A stretch of DNA of 21,127 nt. Origin: CAMBDR01 sp046597185. Lineage in GTDB: Bacteria; Pseudomonadota; Gammaproteobacteria; Burkholderiales; Burkholderiaceae_D. The first letter of the stretch is position 1. Each line of letters opens with the position of its first letter. Positions 4,930 to 12,882 of the stretch are shown in pieces. The DNA lies in contig JBKJLF010000058.1 in assembly GCA_046597185.1 (NCBI GenBank), positions 1-21,127 on the forward strand, given 5' to 3'. Position numbers and translations under genes: made by a program. A model generated the notes under the pieces. The model did not search any database. It was given only the letters and a program-made list of their open reading frames with translations, and had not been told where the DNA came from.

Positions 4930-6893
4930 TTGATTTCCCTAATGCTGACAACCGCATTTGCGGCGCCAGTTGATGCAATTAACAATTGCTGCCCAATCGA
5001 TATATTGAATACCGCAGCATAATTTTGCTGAGTTGTGCCAGCCGCCACATAAATCGGAATACCCCAATTAGTGACAGTGCCACCCGCCGCACCCGAGGAA
5101 CATAATACGGTGATCTCCGCATTAGCCGGGGCGCGCCAAGCAGGGAGCGAACCCATACCTGATATTGACCCAAGCACGCCCGTAATCGGTAAAATCGATT
5201 GCAGCCCAGTCATGCTAATGACGCTGCCAATCAGCGTGTACGCATTGCCGCCGCGCGCGGTGTAGTCACTATTCTGTGGCTGCGACCACCCTATCCGTAA
5301 CGTCGCTTGACCCGTCGTTTGAACGGTGACTGCTTGTGTTGCAGCCGCCCCTGTCGTGGCGACGCCTATGGGCACGCATGCGGGCCTCGCTACAAAATGA
5401 GTGGCCGCCTGTATCTGTGTAGTAGAAAATGCCACGGTGCCATAGATTGGGTAGGTGGCCGGAATACCCGGGAACGAGACCGGGTAGATGCGCAGGGAAT
5501 TGCTTGTGGTCGATTGAAGAACACTCAGGTCTGGTTGAATCTGGCTCAAATTGCCGCTGCTAGGTGCCCAATACCAGCGTATTACATTTCCGGTGCCCGG
5601 ATAAACTAACACCCTATTGACGTATCCTTGCGGCATTTGGAACGCGCTGATCCATGGAGCGACACCGATTGATCCGCCCGGTAGGGCGACGGCACTACCG
5701 ATGCCGCCAGTACCGTCAACCGCGAATGTGGCAACCGCCAAATTATTGCCCGACCCAGCAGGCCCGGCCCAAACAATCGAAAATTCCCCGGACGGGTGTA
5801 AAACCACATTGCCGATTGTCGAGCATGGGACAGTAGTGGTATTGACATTTATGCCTGCGGTTTGAACACCTGCCCCGTTGATTATTCGGCACTGTAAACT
5901 TGACGAGCCACTTGATCCATTTTCGAAAGCCGCCCATGAACCATTTTGCAATGCGACAGCGGCAACACGCAGCCACGCATACCCAGTTTGACTCCCGCCA
6001 TTATACGTATTCAGTCTATTACCATTCGCATCAAACGTAAAAAAACGGGTCATTTCGTCGCTTGCTACGCCGTTATTGGTACTGCAAACCAGTGCCCACC
6101 CCCCACCTGTCAGTGCCACGCCAGCAGCGCCAGTTGCCTGCGCAATGCCGGCTGCCCCCACGATGTGTGTAATCGCAGCGGCCACAGTCACACCTGTTGG
6201 CGAATACACTCCCGCTTGCAAAGCGTAGAACGCTCCATCGTAGACGAGCGCGGCAACTGCAAAATTGCCGTTGTTTAGTCCGACCACGGTGCAGGGTGCG
6301 CCGGACGAGGCCGAAAATGTCTTGACCCCGCTTACCACAACCCCGACATCGGAGTAGGTCGCAAACTGCACCAATGAGCCCGCGCTTTGCCAAGCAAGGA
6401 CAAATCCCCCTCCACTCAACACTGATACACTGAAATTTGCTGATGCACAAATTGGCCCAATCGTTACCGGGACGATTGTGGCCGATTGATGGTCTGTGAT
6501 CGTAAAACAGAGGTTGGTAGCGCTCACCCATGCGTGTAATTGATTACCTGTTTTTAGGGTGATTGATCTCGTTTTTGCTAAATACGCGGGCGAATTTGCT
6601 AAGGCTATTGTCTGGGTTCCGGCTGGCGCCATCAACCCACCAAACACGTCCACCGGAGAATACGGCGGCCGCATGGCTGAACCTAAATCTGTACGCTCAG
6701 GCGGCAACGCGGGAAATACCTGCCCGTTTGTAAAACCCAGATAGTATGGATTGACCCATTGGCACATTGCCACGAGGTCACCAGCCTGTATTGCGTCGGC
6801 TGCTGTCAAAACGGTTGTTTGCGGCGGCGATGCGGCGGCAAAATTATTGGTCAGGTTCGTGATGGCATTAGGTGAAAATGAATTGTGTGCCAT
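4926..6893 (-). CDS. Large tail fibre or receptor-binding protein with propeller-like repeats
   Basis: 655 residues, rich in Gly, Ala, Thr, Val and Asn. After an N-terminal region (about 1-100, probable attachment part) there are repeats at regular spacing: GGGFVLAW (161-168), NNGNFAVAAL (207-216), TGGGWALV (262-269), QNGSWAAF (316-323), PSGEFSIVW (367-375) and PQGYVNRVLV (421-430). This beta-strand-after-G-G/N-G pattern every 46-55 residues suggests blades of a beta-propeller. The last 150 residues form another beta-rich region. It sits where Mu has the fibre gene S, between gp48 and com, so host recognition is the likely role. No glycosidase or peptidase motif was seen. One base separates its start from the upstream gene's stop. 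Confidence 0.65.
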   Translation of the reverse strand: MAHNSFSPNAITNLTNNFAAASPPQTTVLTAADAIQAGDLVAMCQWVNPYYLGFTNGQVFPALPPERTDLGSAMRPPYSPVDVFGGLMAPAGTQTIALANSPAYLAKTRSITLKTGNQLHAWVSATNLCFTITDHQSATIVPVTIGPICASANFSVSVLSGGGFVLAWQSAGSLVQFATYSDVGVVVSGVKTFSASSGAPCTVVGLNNGNFAVAALVYDGAFYALQAGVYSPTGVTVAAAITHIVGAAGIAQATGAAGVALTGGGWALVCSTNNGVASDEMTRFFTFDANGNRLNTYNGGSQTGYAWLRVAAVALQNGSWAAFENGSSGSSSLQCRIINGAGVQTAGINVNTTTVPCSTIGNVVLHPSGEFSIVWAGPAGSGNNLAVATFAVDGTGGIGSAVALPGGSIGVAPWISAFQMPQGYVNRVLVYPGTGNVIRWYWAPSSGNLSQIQPDLSVLQSTTSNSLRIYPVSFPGIPATYPIYGTVAFSTTQIQAATHFVARPACVPIGVATTGAAATQAVTVQTTGQATLRIGWSQPQNSDYTARGGNAYTLIGSVISMTGLQSILPITGVLGSISGMGSLPAWRAPANAEITVLCSSGAAGGTVTNWGIPIYVAAGTTQQNYAAVFNISIGQQLLIASTGAANAVVSIREIK

Positions 6894-6894
6894 A

Positions 6895-7215
6895 TCACCC
6901 GCCTACCCCAGAAACATACGTGACTAAATTTGATGTGCTGGCAAAAACCTGCAATGAGTAGCCCGGCTGAATGGACAGCCCGGTCTCCTCGATACCATCG
7001 TTGAGTTTGATCAAAAATTGAGGTGTAACCACCCTCACTTGGCCAATTGGCGCGATGGCTGTCGGGGTGATGTGATACTGAGCCGTACATTGATCCGCCA
7101 GCGACGTATTGATACCGCGAATATTAATGACCTCAATCGACCCATCGGTCGGTACGGTGCAGCAAATTGCAAATTGATTCGCCACAGATTGGGTTTGCCA
7201 ACTTAGAACAGTCAT
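6895..7215 (-). CDS. Small beta-rich fibre-cassette protein
   Basis: 106 residues with a strong Shine-Dalgarno (AAGGAG, eight bases before ATG 7215). No family recognised. Alternating hydrophobic/polar strands (GSIEVINIRGI, QVRVVTPQFLIKL, GYSLQVFASTSNLVTYVSGV) suggest an all-beta fold. It lies between the 194-residue fibre protein and the 655-residue protein and has close spacing on both sides, so it probably links or caps the distal fibre. Confidence 0.6.
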   Translation of the reverse strand: MTVLSWQTQSVANQFAICCTVPTDGSIEVINIRGINTSLADQCTAQYHITPTAIAPIGQVRVVTPQFLIKLNDGIEETGLSIQPGYSLQVFASTSNLVTYVSGVGG

Positions 7216-7232
7216 GATGCAGCTCCTTTAAT

Positions 7233-7817
7233 TTAGCTTGTCGCGAGAAAATATCGAGCCGCCTTGCCCGAACCGCCGCCACTGATTGAAAATACGTCTG
7301 CGCCGTCGCAGACGAGTTCATACAAATTCCCGACCCGAACCACTACGCCCGCGCCGTTGGCGGTTTTCACCGTCACCCGAAATGCGCCCGTTGTCCGATT
7401 AAACACTGCCCATTTGTCCCCTTGTGCGGGCACAATAACATTAACGTCGGCTGTAATGGCCCCGGTCAAAATCAGGATGCCGCAACCCCATTGCGCCTGT
7501 GTCAAAACGCTATCTGCGCCGCCGCCAATATTGACGACGACAATGCCGTTGATGGCTGTATTGACAAATTGGTCGGTTGCCACCTTGGTTGACGAATCGC
7601 CCGCTGGTTGCGTGGCTGCTGTGGTCATCAACTTGAGCATGGCAGTCAGCAATTGATTGCTCAGCGCGTCATTGAGTGGCACACCCGCAGCAATACACAC
7701 TGCCGAAATTTCGCTTTGAATGGTATTGAGCCAAGCCGCAGAAATCGCGGTGCCCTGAATTCCATTAAATGGATCACCCGACCGAAATAGTCCATCGTCT
7801 GTTTTGATTAGTTGCAT
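7233..7817 (-). CDS. Tail fibre protein, baseplate-proximal type
   Basis: 194 residues. The N-terminus (FRSGDPFNGIQGTAISAAWLNTIQSEISAVCIAAG) has the AAWLNxIQxEI signature that I associate with the start of phage tail fibre proteins, followed by NDALSNQLLTAMLKLM. The rest is beta-structured (VVVNIGGGADSVLTQAQWGCGILILTG) and ends in a Gly/Ser stretch and KAARYFLATS. Much shorter than Mu S (about 500 residues), it may be only the baseplate adaptor, with receptor binding passed to the 655-residue protein. ATG 7817 has GAGG eight bases upstream; gp48 ends three bases before. Confidence 0.7.
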   Translation of the reverse strand: MQLIKTDDGLFRSGDPFNGIQGTAISAAWLNTIQSEISAVCIAAGVPLNDALSNQLLTAMLKLMTTAATQPAGDSSTKVATDQFVNTAINGIVVVNIGGGADSVLTQAQWGCGILILTGAITADVNVIVPAQGDKWAVFNRTTGAFRVTVKTANGAGVVVRVGNLYELVCDGADVFSISGGGSGKAARYFLATS

Positions 7818-7820
7818 ACG

Positions 7821-8351
7821 TCAATCCTCAATATCAAAAAACGACATCGCTGGTTTTAACTGGTTTAGCCATTGAGCAACCCGAATTTTATCTTCGGCGC
7901 TGAGCAATTGACCCGCTTTGCGCAGCCTCACGCGCCAGTACCACACCGTTGCACCCGGCGCATAGATGCGGTCGCCTACGCGCGCTGTGCCTGCACAGGC
8001 GTCGCGCGGTTGATCGATGATGGCGGTATAGCCAGCAGCGGCCAGCGCTGCTACAAAATAGGGTTTTGATAGGCCACCTGTTGCATTGATTTTGGCGACT
8101 AGGGCGACCCGTCGCTGGGCTACGGTGCCGACATCTAACAACCCATCGTCCGGCAATTGATAGGTTTTTTCCCACTCGGGCAGCAAGACATCCGTGGTGC
8201 TCGGGTCAATTTCATTGACCATGTTTGCGGCCAGTGCCGCAAACGCATCCAACTGTTGGCCCTGTGCCGCCATATCGGCGCTGAGCCGTGCCCCGGTCAG
8301 ATCATAGGCATTGGGCAACAACTGCTTTAACAAATTGCCGTGGTTGCTCAT
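7821..8351 (-). CDS. Baseplate protein, Mu gp48/YmfQ family (DUF2313)
   Basis: 176 residues. LLKQLLPNAYDL near the N-terminus, the acidic DPSTTDVLLPEWEKTYQLPDDGLL segment in the middle, RRVALVAKINATGGLSKPYFVAALAAAGYTA, and LNQLKPAMSFFDIED at the end are characteristic of YmfQ/Mu gp48. The protein sits at the baseplate periphery and joins it to the fibres. ATG 8351 is chosen because it forms an ATGA overlap with the gp47 stop; a GTG two codons upstream is less likely. Confidence 0.88.
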   Translation of the reverse strand: MSNHGNLLKQLLPNAYDLTGARLSADMAAQGQQLDAFAALAANMVNEIDPSTTDVLLPEWEKTYQLPDDGLLDVGTVAQRRVALVAKINATGGLSKPYFVAALAAAGYTAIIDQPRDACAGTARVGDRIYAPGATVWYWRVRLRKAGQLLSAEDKIRVAQWLNQLKPAMSFFDIED

Positions 8352-9403
8352 AGCCACACCATATTACCGAGGGTCGCCAATTGCAGGTGGGCTGCATCAA
8401 CCAGTACGGGTACGCTGGCAGCGGGCGCGGTCAGCGACACGTCAGTGACGCCGGAAACATCCGCCAAAATAGATAACAATCGGCTGCGCGAAACTGTGAC
8501 GCCGGGTTGAAGTGCGGAAAAATAGGTTGTCAGTGCTAATGCAGCACTCGCACGCGCGACAGCAATATCGACGCCTGCGGCAACAATGATTTGCGCGGTG
8601 ATGTCAATCACCAGGGGCGTAAATGTCACCACCCCATTGCTGCACCCAGCAGGGCTGTGGGCGTCGATATAGTCGGCCACGGAATGGCGCAATGCGTCAC
8701 TTGCTGCTGCGCCGCCGCTTAGAATGGCGATATCCACGGTGCCTAGACCGCGCCGCAGCGGAAACACTTGGGCAAATGTAACGCCCTCAACTTCGAGCGC
8801 CCAGCGTTGATAATCTTTTGCGTTGCCGCCTGCGGGTGGTGTGCGCAATCTGTCGAGCACGCGCGCTAAATAGGATGCGTGCGATTCTGCCTCTTTGCCT
8901 CCGCGCATCGAAACCAGCGTGGCCGCACTTTGCAGGCCCAAGGGCGCGCTTTGCAGGCTTGCTGGGGTGTTGCCGGGCTGGTTGCCTATGATGCCCGCGT
9001 CAATCGCCACCACGGCCACCACGGCCATGTTGTTGTTCGCAACCGTAGCTTGATCAGTTGTCCGGTAGGTGACGTTGCCAACTGTGAGCTGTGCCCCGCT
9101 GGGTAATACTGCGCCCGGCGTACCCGTTAATTGCAGCGTGCCGCTGGCGCGCACCGCTAATTTTGGCAGGACGCCCCGGACGGTGCCAAACCGGATCAGA
9201 TTATCGAGTGTGGCCGATTCGGGCGACATTTGATTGATTCCCCACCCAAAATAATGGTACAGCCCGAGCAGTGCGCTGGCGAATCCACTCGCTCTGATGT
9301 AGTTGTCGCTGTCAGTCGTGACCGTAATTGCGGGGTCCAGGTTGCGCCAACTGTTGAGGATAGTCGTGCGTAGCGAATCGAGGGTGGGCAATGAATAGGC
9401 CAT
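8348..9403 (-). CDS. Baseplate J-like protein, Mu gp47
   Basis: 351 residues. Typical Baseplate_J features: SLPTLDSLRTTILNSWRN at the start, LGLYHYFGWGINQMSPESATLDNLIRFG, the LPSGAQLTVGNVTYRTT strand pair, GIIGNQPGNTPASL, and GGKEAESHASYLARVLDRLRTPPAGGNAKDYQRWALEVEGV. This is the wedge component of the contractile-tail baseplate. The stop of gp46 overlaps its ATG by one base (TAATG arrangement) and its TGA overlaps the gp48 start, so gp46-gp47-gp48 are coupled. Confidence 0.92.
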   Translation of the reverse strand: MAYSLPTLDSLRTTILNSWRNLDPAITVTTDSDNYIRASGFASALLGLYHYFGWGINQMSPESATLDNLIRFGTVRGVLPKLAVRASGTLQLTGTPGAVLPSGAQLTVGNVTYRTTDQATVANNNMAVVAVVAIDAGIIGNQPGNTPASLQSAPLGLQSAATLVSMRGGKEAESHASYLARVLDRLRTPPAGGNAKDYQRWALEVEGVTFAQVFPLRRGLGTVDIAILSGGAAASDALRHSVADYIDAHSPAGCSNGVVTFTPLVIDITAQIIVAAGVDIAVARASAALALTTYFSALQPGVTVSRSRLLSILADVSGVTDVSLTAPAASVPVLVDAAHLQLATLGNMVWL

Positions 9404-9753
9404 TATTGCACCGCCACGAAATGGTCAAATGTTTGCTGAACCCCGCCTGCTTGGGTAATGGTACTCAGTAGCCGCAACATGCCGTCGTGTCGCCACTCGG
9501 CCACCACGTCTATCGCAGTGGCGCGGCCATCGGCCAAAATGGGCTGCAAAGCTTCGCGGGTGTACGCCACCGCCAACGGCAAAACGCGCTGAAGGTCTTT
9601 GCTGCGCGCAAGCAAATACAATTTGCTGCCCATGGTCGGATCGGCCCAATAGCTACCGAGCCGGGTCATGATGCGCAAGAATACGGCATTGCCCAGATCG
9701 CTGATCTGCGCGCCGCTGTAGTCGCCATTGGTGGGGTTGATGTGTTTATCCAT
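9403..9753 (-). CDS. Baseplate protein, Mu gp46 family
   Basis: 116 residues, with NAVFLRIMTRLGSYWADPTMGSKLY, the pattern of gp25/gp46-like baseplate wedge proteins, followed by YTREALQPILADGRATAIDVVAEW. Its place between gp45 and gp47 is as in Mu. The Shine-Dalgarno is weak (GGA ten bases upstream of ATG 9753). The 52 bases before it hold the dyad repeat at 9786-9803. Confidence 0.88.
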   Translation of the reverse strand: MDKHINPTNGDYSGAQISDLGNAVFLRIMTRLGSYWADPTMGSKLYLLARSKDLQRVLPLAVAYTREALQPILADGRATAIDVVAEWRHDGMLRLLSTITQAGGVQQTFDHFVAVQ

Positions 9754-9785
9754 GCGCCAATTGTCCGCGCGTGCGGGAATCGGCG

Positions 9786-9803
9786 TAACTAAAACAGTTT
9801 AGT
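9786..9803. repeat. 18-bp dyad repeat, copy 1
   Basis: TAACTAAAACAGTTTAGT, three bases past the gp45 stop in the late-transcript direction. Arms ACTAAA/TTTAGT flank four bases. The identical 18 bases recur at 17825-17842. Confidence 0.8.
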
Positions 9804-9805
9804 TT

Positions 9806-10441
9806 TTATTTCGAGGGCGGGTCAGAATCTTGCAGGCCACGCGTAATTTTTGGATGCTTATGGTCGGGCAATGAAACGCCTTGTGATTTGACCCGTCCAA
9901 CCACGTCCAATGCCCCGCTGGCGGTGATTGTGGGCGCGGTGATCGGCACGCTATTGGCGCTGATTGCCATGGTTGCCGTGTTGATTTGTACCGTGCTGCT
10001 GGCATGCACCTGCAGTGTGGGCGTGGTGATGTTGACGGCGGTGGTGGCGTTGATGTTGAGTGTGTCGCACTGGATATCAATCACCCCGCCGTTGCGCAAA
10101 ATGATGCTGTTGGCGACGCCTGCGTTTTCGTTGAAAATAGCCACTTCGCCCGGCGCTAGGTTGGATATAAACAGCTTGCCATTGCTCATGGCGACCACCA
10201 CACCGTTGGCGCTTGTGCCGTTGAGGGGCACGATTATTGGCTGCATGCCGGGCAACCCGATGGAGCGAAAACCCGGTTGTTGAAACATTTCTGCGTCCGC
10301 AAACTGCTCGCCTGCTGCGCCCTCACCTTGAATAATAATCACTTGCTTAGCGCCACTTGCGCCCGCTAGCAGGCCGCGCAACGCTTGACGCACACTGCCC
10401 AGCCCTGCCTTAACTAGCCGCTTAATTTCATTCGTATCCAT
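9806..10441 (-). CDS. Baseplate assembly protein V / tail spike, Mu gp45
   Basis: 211 residues. ATG 10441 is chosen (AGGA eight bases upstream) over a TTG at 10447 that would sit almost on the ribosome-binding site. The N-terminal OB-like part is followed by a repetitive beta region (124-185: CDTLNINATTAVNITTPTL, VQINTATMAIS...) and a tip with DHKH (193-196). In Mu gp45 and P2 gpV the trimeric needle ends in an HxH motif that binds iron; His194 and His196 fit this. It forms the membrane-piercing spike under the hub. It begins two bases after the gp44 stop. Confidence 0.9.
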   Translation of the reverse strand: MDTNEIKRLVKAGLGSVRQALRGLLAGASGAKQVIIIQGEGAAGEQFADAEMFQQPGFRSIGLPGMQPIIVPLNGTSANGVVVAMSNGKLFISNLAPGEVAIFNENAGVANSIILRNGGVIDIQCDTLNINATTAVNITTPTLQVHASSTVQINTATMAISANSVPITAPTITASGALDVVGRVKSQGVSLPDHKHPKITRGLQDSDPPSK

Positions 10442-10443
10442 AG

Positions 10444-11526
10444 TCAATTTCCTTTAGTGTAGCGCCCTTTTTTTCGGCCAGCCTTACTGCTTTTTTCGTC
10501 TTTTACAATATTGAGCAGCCATGTGCCATCGCGCACCAAATGCAGCTCGGTCATCTCGCCCTCGTTGCGGCCCAGCGTAAATGTTCGGCGCATCAGGAAA
10601 TAGATGCCATCGATGCCCATCGGTTCGCACAACAGATTGATGCGCTGGCCCGGCGTCCAGAGCAGGCCATCACTGTCGATCTGGTGCCCATCGACGGTGA
10701 TTTTGATGCGTTCGCGGGCCATTTTGCCGTCTGCCAGTATTTTGGCCGCACGCCGATCCGCTAACTCTGCCGATTCGCAGTTGCCATCAATAACCACATG
10801 CGGGCGATAGAGCGGCACGGATGGGTCTAGCGCAACACCGTGGATATTGTTCTGACCGACATCGCCGTCAATGCCCTGTGATTGGCCTAGCACCGTCACC
10901 TCGCTGTAGACATTATGCAGGCTGCGAGTGCGCTCGATGCTGCATATATTGTTGTCCCGCCCATTGATGCGCATAATCAATGAGGCGACAGGGGGCGCGG
11001 TGTAATCTGGCGCGCCGATGATGAGCGTGCCGTCTGGGTCAAACCACGGCCAAACCTGATTGGCTTCGCACGCGGTTTGTAGCCATTGCCACACAGTTTG
11101 ACCGGGTTCGGTGTGTACCGTTTGGCGCGGGTTGGCTGGCTTGGCGGTATATTTTACTTGGGTGATACCCAATTTGGCGACGGCTTGCTTGATGATGTCG
11201 GCCAGCGTGGCATTTTTTAACGACAGCAACGGCGCGGCGCAGTCGAGTAACAGGCTGGCCCGGTCGCGTCCGTTGATTTCGACGGATATATCATTTTTAC
11301 TGATTCGCTCTTCGATGGTATCAATGACGCCGTCCAGTATTTGATCTGGGCCGAGCATTAATTTGACCGATGCGCCCTCCACAACAGTGGGTGGAAGCGC
11401 GCCATCGACGCCATAGGACACGCTCATTTGCCAATCATCTGCGGGTTGTAGTAAATCGCTATCGATGCGGTAGCTGAGCCAATCACTATGGGCGGCACCA
11501 CCCACTAGTAGCGCAATTTGAGTCAT
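10444..11526 (-). CDS. Baseplate hub protein, Mu gp44 (P)
   Basis: 360 residues. LMLGPDQILDGVIDTIEERISKNDISVEINGRDRASLLLDCA and the LADIIKQAVAKLGI / TVWQWLQTACEANQVWPWFDPDGTLIIG segments are diagnostic of the Mu gpP / T4 gp27-like hub family. The end is Lys/Arg-rich (SSKAGRKKGRYTKGN). It forms the ring between tail tube and spike. Its ATG overlaps the gpN stop as ATGA. Confidence 0.9.
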   Translation of the reverse strand: MTQIALLVGGAAHSDWLSYRIDSDLLQPADDWQMSVSYGVDGALPPTVVEGASVKLMLGPDQILDGVIDTIEERISKNDISVEINGRDRASLLLDCAAPLLSLKNATLADIIKQAVAKLGITQVKYTAKPANPRQTVHTEPGQTVWQWLQTACEANQVWPWFDPDGTLIIGAPDYTAPPVASLIMRINGRDNNICSIERTRSLHNVYSEVTVLGQSQGIDGDVGQNNIHGVALDPSVPLYRPHVVIDGNCESAELADRRAAKILADGKMARERIKITVDGHQIDSDGLLWTPGQRINLLCEPMGIDGIYFLMRRTFTLGRNEGEMTELHLVRDGTWLLNIVKDEKSSKAGRKKGRYTKGN

Positions 11527-12872
11527 GTGGCATAACCCAATAGCAGGGTGCCCACGGGCACATCATTGGGATTGTAGACATGCGGATTCAGCCGCAGCAG
11601 TTCGGCGCTACGGCGGTGATCACCATACCACCAAAACGCATGCAGCGCCATGTTGGCTAGTACGCTGATGCGCCGCTCTATTAATGGTGGCCGCGCGCGT
11701 ATCAGTGCCGCTGCGATGTCGCTAATGCGCAGCGCTAGCGTGGTCAACGGCTCGGTAATCGGTAATTGCGTCAATAAATCTGGGTAGGTCGCGCGCACCA
11801 GGGCGCAGGTATCCATTATGTTTTGACGAGCATCGGCGGCGATGGTGCTGATGTCGTGCGGGGTCAAGGTTTTTACGTTTGCCTCTGCACGTAACAGCGT
11901 GGTGGCGGCGGCGGCAACCGCAACTGTTTGTTGAATAGCTAGATGCGCAACTAGAAACGGCTGCGGCCCAGTGCTGGCGCGGGTGTAAATGGGGCCGTTG
12001 GGCAGCATATGGCCGATTGTGGGCAACAGGGGCGTCTTTAATCGGGCAATGGGCGCGTACCAGATTGTGGCTAACGACCCCCACTGATAGGGCAGGGTGC
12101 CGTTGCGGATGCGGGGGCTGGTGCGAGTGCTGGCGTTGGCGTTGGTGCTACTGCCACCGTTGGCGTACTGGGCGGCGACATCGACGCGGGCAAACACGGC
12201 AATCTGTGCCACATAGGCGGCGGCAATGGCGGCGCTAAATGCTGCCGGGTTGCCACCATAGTTGCTGTCGTTTGGCAAAAAATTGAGCAGCGCGGCAATG
12301 TCGGGCAGGGTATCGACAATGCCGCGTATGACCCCGATGGCCGTCAATAGATCGCTGTTCAGCAGGTCATTCAGCGCGGCTGGCAGGCTGGCCAGTTGGT
12401 CTATGCCATCGGCAAATGCGGCATCGGCCACGTCCAACACATCATCTGCGGCAGCATCTGCTGCGTCTGCAGATTGACTCGGCATGACCCGATTGAACAG
12501 GGGCGTGTTGATATTGGATTCGATAAATTCCAACGCTATGGCCGCATAATTGATTGGCTCTGACCGATGCGTGATACGGGCGCATAGCAATTGAGCATGA
12601 ACTGGGCCAAAAACCGGGTGGACGAGTGACCCGGCACCCGTTGCGTCGAGCGCTTCGATTAGGGTTTTTAGTCTGTCCTCATAGTCGTCACCATAAACGA
12701 TTGCGGACATGCCAAGGGGCCGCGACACACGGCCCAAATCAACCGTGTTGCCGCCATCGATAAACGGAAATTCTTTTGTCGCAACGGCGCGCCGGATGGT
12801 GTCTTCCGTTCCATCGACTTCAAACTCCACGCCGCGAAAACTTGCTGCCAATAGGCTTTCTTCCCAGCTCAT
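11523..12872 (-). CDS. Tail/DNA circularisation protein N, Mu gp43
   Basis: 449 residues from ATG 12872, with AGGA five bases upstream; upstream in-frame codons overlap the tape-measure gene and lack family features. The start MSWEESLLAASFRGVEFEVDGTEDTIRRAVATKEFPFIDGG..VDLGR and HPVFGPVHAQL mark the DNA_circ_N family (PF07157). In Mu gpN is a tail/baseplate protein also reported to bind injected DNA ends. The central part (about 150-250) is an Ala/Asp-rich, low-complexity stretch; the C-terminus is conserved (RRSAELLRLNPHVYNPNDVPVGTLLLGY). It starts 10 bases after the tape measure. Confidence 0.9.
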   Translation of the reverse strand: MSWEESLLAASFRGVEFEVDGTEDTIRRAVATKEFPFIDGGNTVDLGRVSRPLGMSAIVYGDDYEDRLKTLIEALDATGAGSLVHPVFGPVHAQLLCARITHRSEPINYAAIALEFIESNINTPLFNRVMPSQSADAADAAADDVLDVADAAFADGIDQLASLPAALNDLLNSDLLTAIGVIRGIVDTLPDIAALLNFLPNDSNYGGNPAAFSAAIAAAYVAQIAVFARVDVAAQYANGGSSTNANASTRTSPRIRNGTLPYQWGSLATIWYAPIARLKTPLLPTIGHMLPNGPIYTRASTGPQPFLVAHLAIQQTVAVAAAATTLLRAEANVKTLTPHDISTIAADARQNIMDTCALVRATYPDLLTQLPITEPLTTLALRISDIAAALIRARPPLIERRISVLANMALHAFWWYGDHRRSAELLRLNPHVYNPNDVPVGTLLLGYAT

Positions 12873-12882
12873 AATTGTCCTT

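Noticed and set aside
4438..7817. Invertible fibre segment as in Mu (gix sites and gin)
   Set aside because: No inverted crossover sites or recombinase gene were seen around the fibre genes.
10442..10447. TTG start for the spike gene gp45
   Set aside because: It would lie two to three bases from the AGGA; ATG 10441 has the proper distance.
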